A stretch of DNA of 8,141 nt from Spirochaetaceae bacterium. GTDB lineage: Bacteria; Spirochaetota; Spirochaetia; DSM-2461. A program made the translations under genes and the position numbers. A model generated the notes under the pieces. That model was not told the origin of the DNA, searched no databases, and worked only from the letters and a program-made list of their open reading frames with translations. Positions 1 to 6,026 of this stretch are shown in pieces (position 1 is the stretch's first letter; the number at the start of each line of letters is the position of its first letter). The stretch spans positions 1-8,141 of the forward strand of contig JAEINM010000170.1 of NCBI GenBank assembly GCA_016342385.1, given 5' to 3'.

Positions 1-1249
1 TTTCAGAGGGATTCCCTATTCCCGATAGGACACCAGTTTCCTGATAGGAAATCAGGGCATGGAACATGGGAATAGTAAGTCCGTTACAGCTTTTATACAA
101 TGAGAAAATTTCATCATCTTTTAAATGAAGATCAAAAAAAGCAGACTCTATACGCTTTTGTAGATCATCTATGGAATAGGGTTTGAAATGAATAGTCCTG
201 GTTTTCAGTTCGGAGAGAGAATTTATCCATCGTAGATCACTACTGGTGCAGATGGGAAGCAATCCATCTGTCTTCACAAATTTTTTAAAAACATTATTGA
301 GAATCTGCAGACTGGGAGATTTCCAGGAATTCATATTTTTACAGATTATAATGGGGAGTAGAGAATTTTCCTTTCTGATTTTGATATAGGCTTTGATATA
401 CAGAGAATAAAGATAAATAAAATCCTTATTGATATAATCGCTGCACTGTTCTGCATTCCAGGAATTTTTAAATAGTTTTAATTCGGAAGACATAACCCGC
501 CACTGATCAAGTTCTCCAATATCCAGATAACGGGAAACATTTTCTTCTATTTCACTGTTAATGCTCCAGATAAAGGGATCAAGAGGATTTTCACTTAAAC
601 TGCTGCTGAGAAATAAAAGAGGCACTGTTTCATTTATACAGATACTTTTAAGAGCCTCGTCGAGATTATATCCCTTCCCGAGATGAAGAGGCCCGCTTAT
701 ATGTAAAATAGCCTTTTCCGCAAGAGGTTTTCCTATGGCATTGACAGCATCAATAATGCTTTCAATATGAGCTTCTCTTCGGCAGAACCTTTTCAGCCGT
801 TCCTCTGTACCCGGCGTCTCCTCCTTCTGTTCATAGATCTGTTTTAAGCCTTTATTTTCTTTAATGAAAACATGTTTTTCAAAAATGTTCTTGCGGTCTT
901 CGAGTAACCAGATACTGTTTTCCAGGGGTATCTGGTAAAGCAAATCGCGAAGTTTCTTTTCCAGGTTTTCATCACTATCACTTGAATCAGAAACAATAAT
1001 AGAAAATCCATAGAGTTTATCCGATAAATCACTGAGCAGTGTATATATCTTAAATGTTGTATTAATGACTGTGAACGATGTTTCTCTGAATGTTGAATAG
1101 AAACAGTAAAGTCCCCTAAGGCTTGGGTGGGGCTCTCCTCCGGAAGTTGAAACGATCTGGGCAATCTCTCTGGAAAGAGGCTCTATCACTTCAGGGATAA
1201 TTTTTTTTAACTGCTTATAATTTGTAATTTCAACCTGCAGATAAAACAT
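1..1249 (-). CDS. Degenerate cyclase/STAND-type ATPase-like protein (partial, C-terminus outside window)
   Basis: The frame is open from the ATG at 1249 to the window edge (416 residues, no stop), so the gene is cut at its C-terminal side. The start is well supported: GGAGAG (1258-1263) sits 8 nt upstream. Residues 1-90 resemble a class III nucleotide cyclase fold: VEITNYKQL takes the place of the usual first metal-binding strand and SGGEPHPSLRGLYCFY that of the GG..k..GDg...F segment, but the metal and catalytic acids are absent. Residues 186-193 form a Walker-A-like loop, G-x4-G-K-G, ending in Gly instead of Ser/Thr. Residues 300-315 (PIIICKNMNSWKSPSL) match the D-D-L-H-W-x-D-P-x-x-L Walker-B region of AAA_16/MalT-like ATPases, again without the acids. 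Residues 350-380 look like the following AAA strand and helix. The inference is a sensor or scaffold pseudoenzyme. Domain assignment is by eye and only moderately sure; that the gene is real is very likely. It diverges from the partner-switching genes. Confidence 0.8.
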   Translation of the reverse strand, partial: MFYLQVEITNYKQLKKIIPEVIEPLSREIAQIVSTSGGEPHPSLRGLYCFYSTFRETSFTVINTTFKIYTLLSDLSDKLYGFSIIVSDSSDSDENLEKKLRDLLYQIPLENSIWLLEDRKNIFEKHVFIKENKGLKQIYEQKEETPGTEERLKRFCRREAHIESIIDAVNAIGKPLAEKAILHISGPLHLGKGYNLDEALKSICINETVPLLFLSSSLSENPLDPFIWSINSEIEENVSRYLDIGELDQWRVMSSELKLFKNSWNAEQCSDYINKDFIYLYSLYIKAYIKIRKENSLLPIIICKNMNSWKSPSLQILNNVFKKFVKTDGLLPICTSSDLRWINSLSELKTRTIHFKPYSIDDLQKRIESAFFDLHLKDDEIFSLYKSCNGLTIPMFHALISYQETGVLSGIGNPSE

Positions 1250-1252
1250 TGA

Positions 1253-1281
1253 TTGAACTCTCCATAAAAATTGATTATAAA
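1253..1281 (+). promoter_or_regulatory. Putative promoter for the partner-switching genes, overlapping a divergent -10
   Basis: TTGAAC (1253-1258) and TATAAA (1276-1281) are separated by exactly 17 bp, a good sigma-70-type match on the plus strand. Transcription would begin near 1288, almost at the ATG at 1291. On the minus strand TATAAT occupies 1274-1279, so the -10 elements of the two divergent genes overlap; no convincing minus-strand -35 was found. The region is AT-rich, so chance matches are possible. Confidence 0.45.
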
Positions 1282-1290
1282 TTGATATAT

Positions 1291-1809
1291 ATGCAACACA
1301 TATTATTAAATAATAAAAAATACAAACATATCAACTTCAATATAAACAGCAGATCTGATCTCAGTTTCATTTTAAAAAAAATAAATGAAATGGAAATTCC
1401 CGGCCTTAAAATTGAAAAGGATCTATTTATTCATTCCATTATAGAACTGATAAACAATTCCATCTGCGCTCATATTGAAAAAAACATTGCAGAACCGGTT
1501 AAAATCAGATTCTCCATAGAAAATGAAGATCTCCATATAACAATAGTCGATAAAGGAAAAGGCTTTAATACGAAGGTTCTCCCTTTTGATTTAAACGCCC
1601 CGGTAACCGCTATTGATATTAACGGCAAAAACTTCCAGATTTACAGAGAAAAATCCAATTACAAACGCTTTGGTACAGGAATATTTACGGCAAAAAAAAC
1701 TTTTGATGATTTTGAACTCTATTTTTTTAATCATGCCGGAGAATCAGTTACCAATGATTCTGAAGAAAAAGAGGGCACTATTGTCAAATTAACACTAAAG
1801 AACAGATGA
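1291..1809 (+). CDS. RsbW/SpoIIAB-like ATP-binding protein (putative anti-sigma factor / STAS kinase)
   Basis: This is a GHKL (HATPase_c_2) domain protein of 172 residues. The N-box is at residues 52-61 (ELINNSICAH, with E52 and N56), G1 at 86-92 (VDKGKGF), G2 at 127-131 (FGTGI) and a G3-like GTIV at 162-165. Known relatives bind ATP, phosphorylate a STAS protein on serine and sequester a sigma factor or another partner; that role here is inferred from the motifs and from the STAS gene just downstream. About 35 residues separate G1 and G2, longer than in short RsbW proteins. The ATG at 1291 is preferred because it begins just before the domain's first strand. A TTG at 1249 would add 14 residues and overlap the divergent gene's start by one base. 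Neither start has a clear ribosome binding site, and a promoter-like sequence places the transcript start next to 1291. Confidence 0.82.
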   Translation: MQHILLNNKKYKHINFNINSRSDLSFILKKINEMEIPGLKIEKDLFIHSIIELINNSICAHIEKNIAEPVKIRFSIENEDLHITIVDKGKGFNTKVLPFDLNAPVTAIDINGKNFQIYREKSNYKRFGTGIFTAKKTFDDFELYFFNHAGESVTNDSEEKEGTIVKLTLKNR

Positions 1810-1824
1810 TAAATCAATTCTTCC

Positions 1825-1854
1825 TTGACGGTAACTTTTAAGAAATGGTAGAAT
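1825..1854 (+). promoter_or_regulatory. Possible internal promoter ahead of the STAS gene
   Basis: TTGACG (1825-1830) and TAGAAT (1849-1854) lie 18 bp apart on the plus strand, just after the first ATPase gene ends. If used, transcription would start near 1861, downstream of the ATG at 1845, which would rule that codon out and favour the TTG at 1935. It would let the STAS/second-kinase pair be expressed separately from the first kinase. Evidence is sequence match only. Confidence 0.35.
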
Positions 1855-1922
1855 CCTTTAAAATAGATACCGTGGACATCAGCCTACTATTCTCAGGTAG
1901 CAAAAGCAAATTAGAAACAAAT

Positions 1923-1926
1923 GAGG
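1923..1926 (+). promoter_or_regulatory. Shine-Dalgarno that decides the STAS start
   Basis: GAGG lies 8 nt upstream of the in-frame TTG at 1935. The earlier ATG at 1845 has no purine-rich element in front of it, so this site is the main reason for preferring the TTG start. Confidence 0.5.
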
Positions 1927-1934
1927 ATATCAAT

Positions 1935-2276
1935 TTGGAATTAAAAATCATGAAAAGCAATGACATTTATATCATAGATGTAAATGGTGAGATGGATCTG
2001 TACAACTCATATAAACTTAAAGATCTAGTCATTAAAATGCTTGATAAGAAAGTTAATAAATTTATTATTAACCTGAATAATGTTGAGTATATAGATTCTA
2101 GTGGAATCGGAGCTTTAATTTTTATTTGTTCTACTCTTAAAAAAAGCAACCTCAATTTATATATCAGCAATATTCGGGGATCTGTTAAAAAAGTCATAGA
2201 ACTGACGAAATTGACAGGATATCTTCCTCTTGTAGGGACCGTGCAGGAAGCACTGGAATTATTAAAAAATGTTTAA
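1935..2276 (+). CDS. STAS-domain anti-sigma factor antagonist (RsbV/SpoIIAA-like)
   Basis: This is a single STAS domain. From the TTG at 1935 it is 113 residues, the usual length for stand-alone anti-anti-sigma factors, and begins MELKIMKSNDIYIIDVNGEM as family members do. The conserved phosphoserine loop YIDSSGIGAL is at residues 52-61; the predicted phosphorylated serine is S56, the same number as in Bacillus RsbV. In known systems the unphosphorylated form binds the RsbW-type kinase and frees its sigma factor, and phosphorylation reverses this; that is inferred here. The gene lies between two RsbW-like ATPases, 13 bp before the second one, so joint transcription is likely. An upstream in-frame ATG at 1845 gives a 143-residue version with a 30-residue extension that resembles nothing in the family and has no ribosome binding site. 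Confidence 0.9.
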   Translation: MELKIMKSNDIYIIDVNGEMDLYNSYKLKDLVIKMLDKKVNKFIINLNNVEYIDSSGIGALIFICSTLKKSNLNLYISNIRGSVKKVIELTKLTGYLPLVGTVQEALELLKNV

Positions 2277-2278
2277 TT

Positions 2279-2285
2279 AAGGTGA
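2279..2285 (+). promoter_or_regulatory. Ribosome binding site of the second RsbW-like gene
   Basis: AAGGTGA lies 4 nt before the ATG at 2290, starting just after the STAS stop codon. It is a clear but closely spaced Shine-Dalgarno that fixes the start and allows translational coupling. Confidence 0.6.
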
Positions 2286-2289
2286 AAAT

Positions 2290-2832
2290 ATGTCTAAAAT
2301 GATATTACAAGATAACAAACATAAACTATTTAATACAGATAAAATGTTCTATAAAGAGTTCCCCAGCGACTTTAGACAGATCAGATATTTCACATTGCTG
2401 ATTGTACAGAAAGCTCCACCGGAAATTCAGGAATTAAACCTTCTTGAACAGCAGATAAGTGAACTGATAAAAAATGCCGTCAAGCATGGAAATAAAAGCA
2501 ACCCAGAGAAAAAGATTAAAGTCTGGTACTATTTTTCTCAGGAAGAGACAAGACTGATTGTCGAAGATGAAGGAAAAGGATTCACCAAAATTGATGAATG
2601 GAATGAGTTTAATTCTAAAAGACAGGATTGTCTCAAAAACAACGATTTCGAAAAATTGGGAGATTATGTAGCCTATACTACAGAAGAGAGTGATTATCAC
2701 GATGGGGGAAATGCCATGTTCGCCGCACTGGAGTTCTGGAATGAAGGTGTAGTATTTAACAAAAAAGCAAACTGTGTTGCTGTTGGTAAAACATATCCGA
2801 AAAAGCAAAAAGGGATCACAATTGGTGAATAA
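2290..2832 (+). CDS. RsbW-like ATP-binding protein (second putative anti-sigma factor / STAS kinase)
   Basis: This 180-residue GHKL ATPase has a canonical N-box at residues 58-66 (ELIKNAVKH, with E58 and N62) and a G1 box at 91-98 (VEDEGKGF). A roughly 40-residue insertion rich in charged residues and asparagine follows, and a G2-like segment is at 138-149 (DGGNAMFAALEF). The C-terminal G3 motif (GTxVxL) of typical RsbW proteins is not evident; the end is a lysine-rich tail. In known partner switches this type phosphorylates the STAS partner or binds a sigma factor. Its position 13 bp after the STAS gene makes it the best candidate cognate kinase, but the client is unknown because no sigma factor is encoded nearby. 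The sequence differs clearly from the first ATPase at 1291, so the two are unlikely to be a recent duplication. A hairpin terminator follows the stop codon. Confidence 0.87.
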   Translation: MSKMILQDNKHKLFNTDKMFYKEFPSDFRQIRYFTLLIVQKAPPEIQELNLLEQQISELIKNAVKHGNKSNPEKKIKVWYYFSQEETRLIVEDEGKGFTKIDEWNEFNSKRQDCLKNNDFEKLGDYVAYTTEESDYHDGGNAMFAALEFWNEGVVFNKKANCVAVGKTYPKKQKGITIGE

Positions 2833-2835
2833 CTG

Positions 2836-2863
2836 AAAAAACCGGCTAAAGGCCGGTTTTTTT
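2836..2863. terminator. Bidirectional rho-independent terminator
   Basis: A perfect stem ACCGGC (2841-2846) / GCCGGT (2852-2857) with a 5-nt loop is preceded by six As and followed by seven Ts, so the A/T flanks also pair and the hairpin has a U-tract on either strand. It begins just after the stop of the second RsbW-like gene and touches the stop codon (2862-2864) of the convergent lipoprotein gene, so it probably ends both transcripts. Confidence 0.88.
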
Positions 2864-3575
2864 ATCTCAAATAATTTCCAAAAATGGGAGGTTTTACTGT
2901 AGGAGCCCACTTCTCTGTGGTAAGGTTATTTCTATCTGATCTAAGATCAATTTCAAGACCGGAGATAAGCCATTCCCGGTTTTTTGTCTTTATTAAATAA
3001 ATGTTAGCCGATAAATTTTCCGGTTTAAGAAAGGCTTTTAAAGATGCTCTTTCCCCCGTTATTTGCGGTTTCCCGAATATACATTGCTCAATTGTCAATT
3101 TTTTATTTATAAAATAATTGTAATATTCAACTATTTCCAGCTTCATCTGAGGATCTAGATATTGAATCGCCAGATTTTCATCGCCAATAGAATCAAATAG
3201 AATATCACAAGTGTCTATAATCCTCCTCTCTGCTTCGGTTGCTGTTATTGCTGCATATAATGGTCCCAGATCAAATCCTTCTGCCAGAATAAAACCTTCA
3301 GATTTCAGGGATAAAAGGTCTGTTCTACCACTGAAGAAAAAATTTTCATTGGGATTGACTATCTGTTCTTCTACTGGTTGCGGATTCTCCCGACTCTCCA
3401 GATTCAGTTCCTGCCTTTTTACATCTGGACTATTGACCTGAACATTTAATTCCACACTTTTTTCTTCAGTAAAAGTAGTTTCTCCCTTATCATCATTGTT
3501 AGGAGAATTATCCTTCTTACAGGATATAAAAACTGAGACCAGAACACAGAGGATTATAATAATAAATCTATACAT
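2862..3575 (-). CDS. Putative lipoprotein of unknown function
   Basis: The 237-residue protein begins with a short basic N-terminus (MYRF), a hydrophobic stretch over residues 4-17 and a lipobox-like FISC with the lipidated cysteine at residue 19, followed by KK. The box is relaxed at the -3 position, as is common in spirochaetes. Export and lipid anchoring are therefore predicted. Residues 20-80 are a charged, Asn/Glu/Pro-rich linker typical of surface tethers. Residues about 110-215 have a helix-helix-then-strands pattern (ERRIIDTCDILFDSIGDENL, later strands ending REWLISGLEIDL) reminiscent of small NTF2-like domains; this fold suggestion is weak. The ATG at 3575 is fixed by the signal peptide but lacks a Shine-Dalgarno, and a promoter-like pair lies immediately upstream. 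It converges on the partner-switching genes and diverges from the HD phosphohydrolase. Confidence 0.8.
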   Translation of the reverse strand: MYRFIIIILCVLVSVFISCKKDNSPNNDDKGETTFTEEKSVELNVQVNSPDVKRQELNLESRENPQPVEEQIVNPNENFFFSGRTDLLSLKSEGFILAEGFDLGPLYAAITATEAERRIIDTCDILFDSIGDENLAIQYLDPQMKLEIVEYYNYFINKKLTIEQCIFGKPQITGERASLKAFLKPENLSANIYLIKTKNREWLISGLEIDLRSDRNNLTTEKWAPTVKPPIFGNYLR

Positions 3576-3583
3576 ATAGAGTT

Positions 3584-3613
3584 ATTATGAACTGTTACCA
3601 TTTATACAGTCAA
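3584..3613 (-). promoter_or_regulatory. Putative promoter of the lipoprotein gene
   Basis: Read on the minus strand, TTGACT (3608-3613) and CATAAT (3584-3589) are 18 bp apart. Transcription would start around 3577, about two bases before the ATG at 3575, giving a leaderless or nearly leaderless mRNA. This fits the absence of a Shine-Dalgarno sequence. Confidence 0.5.
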
Positions 3614-3623
3614 GAAAGGGGGG

Positions 3624-3639
3624 ACTGGTAATTTCCAGT
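3624..3639. repeat. Short inverted repeat, possible operator
   Basis: ACTGG and CCAGT form a perfect inverted repeat around a 6-bp centre, in the gap between the lipoprotein gene and the HD gene. It covers the expected -35 region of the HD gene, whose likely -10 is TATTAT at 3649-3654. It may be a repressor site; arms of 5 bp can occur by chance. Confidence 0.25.
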
Positions 3640-3660
3640 AATGACTTTTATTATAGAAAA

Positions 3661-3666
3661 AGGGAG
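3661..3666 (+). promoter_or_regulatory. Ribosome binding site of the HD phosphohydrolase gene
   Basis: AGGGAG sits 6 nt before the ATG at 3673. It is the strongest Shine-Dalgarno in the window and fixes the start. Confidence 0.7.
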
Positions 3667-3672
3667 TACTAT

Positions 3673-4902
3673 ATGCGTTCTGAGATTCTGAATTACCTTG
3701 ATAATAAATTTACAGTTCCCGTAAGAGATCCCTTATGGAAACATATATACATGACAAAAGGTCACAGGGAGATTATCAATCATGAAGATTTCAGATTTCT
3801 CGACGGATTACGACAATTGGGACCGGCCAGCAATCTATATCCCGGTGCTATTCACACTCGATTAAACCATAGTATAGGAGTCTTCTATCTTGCCAGACAG
3901 ATGATAAAAGCCATCATAACGTCCAGAGAATGTCCTCCGCTAACTCTCGATGGAGTCAAAGCTTTTCTCTGCGCCGCTTTACTACACGATCTAGGACATT
4001 TTCCTCATGCTCATGCCCTGCAGGATTTTCCTTTAAAAGATCATGAAGAATTATCCGCATTAATAATCAGAAATGGATCTATTAGAAAAGTGATTGCTGA
4101 TTCTGCCGGAACTGATCCCGAAATGACCGCCGCCATTATAGATAAAAAAAGTGATTCAAAAGGTGACCGTGAAATTATTTTCTTCCGCAACCTTCTCTCC
4201 TCTCCTGTAGATCCCGATAAACTGGATTATTTAAATAGAGATGCCTATTTCTGCGGCGTCCCCTATGGCATACAGGATATAGACTTTGTCATTTCTCAGA
4301 TTTACCCCACAAAAGATGGTATCGCCATAAGCAAAAAAGGGACTTCCGCTCTGGAAAATGTTCTGTTCTCGAAATATCTGATGTATAAATCGGTCTACTG
4401 GCACAAATCTGTCAGGATTTCCACAGCTTTAATTAGAAAAGCTATATCCGAAGCCTTAAAAAACAATCTTATTGATAAAGAGATACTCTATCGAATGAAT
4501 GATCATGATTTTCATAAATTCTGTTCTGACAGTAATGAGGAAGCTCTCAGCCTGGTGACAAGGGCAGAATCTCCCTGGCAGTATAAAGTTATTGAAGACG
4601 TCTGTTTTGACAAGACATCAGAACTCCATGAAAAACTAACAGATCAGAATTATAAAATCTCCTATGAAAAAGAACTGAACAAGCAAATCAGTGAAGAATT
4701 ATCTGTTCAGTTGGGAAAATATGATGTTCTGATTGATATCCCTTCGAAAATATCCTTTGAATTACCCTTTGAATCTGAAACAGTATTTACAAGACCGGTT
4801 GTTGATGGATTTACCGAATCCCTAAGAAGAATCAGATTGATCGTTCCCCAGGAAACAGCAAAAGTAATTGAGAATAAACAGATGAGGATAAATACTTTAT
4901 AG
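3673..4902 (+). CDS. HD-domain phosphohydrolase, SAMHD1/YwfO-like
   Basis: The 409-residue protein carries all metal-binding signatures of the SAMHD1-type HD superfamily: HTRLNHSIG at residues 61-69 (with H66), the HD pair at 105-106 within HDLGHFPHAH, and D180 within VDPDKLDYLNRDA. These correspond to H167, H206/D207 and D311 of human SAMHD1. The early segment around residues 24-58 (DPLWKHI..., then RFLDGLRQLG) matches the bacterial YwfO/EF1143 group. Characterised relatives hydrolyse dNTPs to nucleosides and triphosphate, some with nucleotide activation; the substrate here is inferred, not shown. The C-terminal 200 residues are helical, as in this group. The protein should be cytoplasmic: it has no signal peptide or membrane segment. 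It is monocistronic, diverging from the lipoprotein gene and converging on the voltage-sensor gene with only 4 bp between stop codons. Confidence 0.9.
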   Translation: MRSEILNYLDNKFTVPVRDPLWKHIYMTKGHREIINHEDFRFLDGLRQLGPASNLYPGAIHTRLNHSIGVFYLARQMIKAIITSRECPPLTLDGVKAFLCAALLHDLGHFPHAHALQDFPLKDHEELSALIIRNGSIRKVIADSAGTDPEMTAAIIDKKSDSKGDREIIFFRNLLSSPVDPDKLDYLNRDAYFCGVPYGIQDIDFVISQIYPTKDGIAISKKGTSALENVLFSKYLMYKSVYWHKSVRISTALIRKAISEALKNNLIDKEILYRMNDHDFHKFCSDSNEEALSLVTRAESPWQYKVIEDVCFDKTSELHEKLTDQNYKISYEKELNKQISEELSVQLGKYDVLIDIPSKISFELPFESETVFTRPVVDGFTESLRRIRLIVPQETAKVIENKQMRINTL

Positions 4903-4903
4903 A

Positions 4904-4924
4904 GATTTATTCTGAAAATAAATC
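4904..4924. repeat. AT-rich inverted repeat at convergent gene ends
   Basis: GATTTATT (4904-4911) and AATAAATC (4917-4924) pair perfectly around a 5-base loop, at the junction of the HD gene and the voltage-sensor gene. It lies partly in the last codons of the latter. It could slow or end transcription from both sides, but has no GC-rich stem or T-run, so a terminator role is uncertain. Confidence 0.3.
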
Positions 4925-6019
4925 ACCGAGATCTTCAATTTTAAGGACACTCTCACCTTCTTTATTCTCATCATTCTCTCTGGCTTTCAAAGTCAGATAA
5001 TTATTATTGTAAACATGGGAAAGTCTGAAGATATCATCATTTCTGTACCTCATCGGAATATCCACTTCCAGATTGTAATCTCGGTCTCTCATCCCTTTCA
5101 ACATGACAAAGACAGGATCAGAAATAGTCATAGCAAAATGAGGGCTATAAAAGAGCATAAGGGAGATGACAACGAAAACAATGATAAGAAGCAGCAGCAT
5201 ACCGGGAAGAGCTGCCTCAGAGTTCCGGAAACGGAGATCAAAAAAAACTTCTGTATGATTATAACGTATATACTGGAAATCTCCCGGTCCGAAACTGGAA
5301 TTGTATTGATCATCTGTATAGCGGGAGTATACTGTTCGATTCTCATTTTTTATCAGGAGAATATCCTGACGGATTTTTGTAAGATCAAGATCCTGTGACT
5401 GATTTCTTTCAATTTTATCATTAATAAAGACGGCTGTCTTCAAAGGTGTTTCTTCATTGAGAACCATAGAGGGAGAAGGAATAAAAGTGCCGGAAAAAAC
5501 AATAGACCCGACAAACATTATAGCAATAATGGTTACAACCACGGTGGAAATAATTCTTGTAAGGTGTCTTTGTGTCATAATAGAATCTATGGATTTTATA
5601 TTCCGGAATATTTTAAGAACTCTCAGCATCCTCAAAATTCTGGCGACTCTTACGGCTTTAATAACTTTCAGAATATTGAGAACTCCTACACCACCGGCAA
5701 ATGCGGCACCACTGAGGAGGAAATAAACAGAAGGGCCGGAATTAAACAGTAATAGAGGTACTGATGCGATAAAATCGATCCAGCCTCTTTTATGTAGTAT
5801 ATAATGACCCGTATCTCCTCTTACAATTGATGCAGTGTATCGTATGAGGAATTCTATAGTAAAGAACAAATCGAAACCAAATCCTACATAAAGCAGAATT
5901 TTTCTCAAATTCCAGTCCCAGATCAGATAGGCCGCCAGATCTTCAACAAATGTAAAAACGATGACCAGAGCTATAGCGATCATGACCAGGGTTTCAAAAA
6001 ACTGCTTTATGATTTTCAT
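4907..6019 (-). CDS. Voltage-sensor membrane protein with a HAMP-like C-terminus and no recognisable pore filter
   Basis: The 370-residue protein has an ion-transport-type layout. S1 is about residues 8-26, S2 41-60 (acids D50 and E56), S3 79-92 (D82). S4 spans 118-139, with positive residues at every third position: K118, K121, R124, R127, R130, R133, K136, R139. A fifth helix is at 156-178 and a last one at 271-291. Instead of a pore loop with TVGYG, residues 179-270 form an extracytoplasmic segment of about 90 hydrophilic residues. After the last helix, residues 294-347 resemble a HAMP linker (ISDP at 299-302, NDDIFRLSHVYN at 327-338), then an acidic 23-residue tail. Known voltage-gated channels use S1-S4 to gate a pore; here the inference is a voltage-responsive signalling protein or an unusual channel. 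The start follows AGG (6026-6028) at 6 nt, within the end of the upstream gene, so translation is probably coupled. Confidence 0.85.
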   Translation of the reverse strand: MKIIKQFFETLVMIAIALVIVFTFVEDLAAYLIWDWNLRKILLYVGFGFDLFFTIEFLIRYTASIVRGDTGHYILHKRGWIDFIASVPLLLFNSGPSVYFLLSGAAFAGGVGVLNILKVIKAVRVARILRMLRVLKIFRNIKSIDSIMTQRHLTRIISTVVVTIIAIMFVGSIVFSGTFIPSPSMVLNEETPLKTAVFINDKIERNQSQDLDLTKIRQDILLIKNENRTVYSRYTDDQYNSSFGPGDFQYIRYNHTEVFFDLRFRNSEAALPGMLLLLIIVFVVISLMLFYSPHFAMTISDPVFVMLKGMRDRDYNLEVDIPMRYRNDDIFRLSHVYNNNYLTLKARENDENKEGESVLKIEDLGDLFSE

Positions 6020-6026
6020 ATTCTAC

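Noticed and set aside
844..1164. 106-residue minus-strand open frame starting MPRSFQLPEE
   Set aside because: It lies in another frame of the same strand inside the longer 1-1249 open frame, which has a good ribosome binding site and domain-like sequence. The short frame looks like low-complexity shadow sequence.
1967..2197. Minus-strand open frame opposite the STAS gene
   Set aside because: It is fully antisense to a clear STAS domain and has no start signal or recognisable motif.
2434..2910. 158-residue minus-strand open frame across the second ATPase and terminator
   Set aside because: It is antisense to conserved ATPase motifs, runs through a strong terminator and overlaps the end of the lipoprotein gene; composition is Phe/Ile-rich as expected of a shadow.
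3673..4902. HD protein as part of an antiphage defence system
   Set aside because: dNTPases of this superfamily can act in defence, but this one stands alone without defence-type neighbours or mobile-element signs; a housekeeping nucleotide role is more likely.
5015..5752. Plus-strand open frames opposite the voltage-sensor gene
   Set aside because: They are antisense to a protein with well-ordered helices and S4 charges, and none has a Shine-Dalgarno or domain. The Ile/Thr-rich sequence mirrors the membrane-protein codons.
4907..6019. Ordinary voltage-gated potassium channel
   Set aside because: The S1-S4 part fits, but no filter motif occurs between the last two helices and that segment is about 90 residues of hydrophilic sequence, so a standard channel label would mislead.
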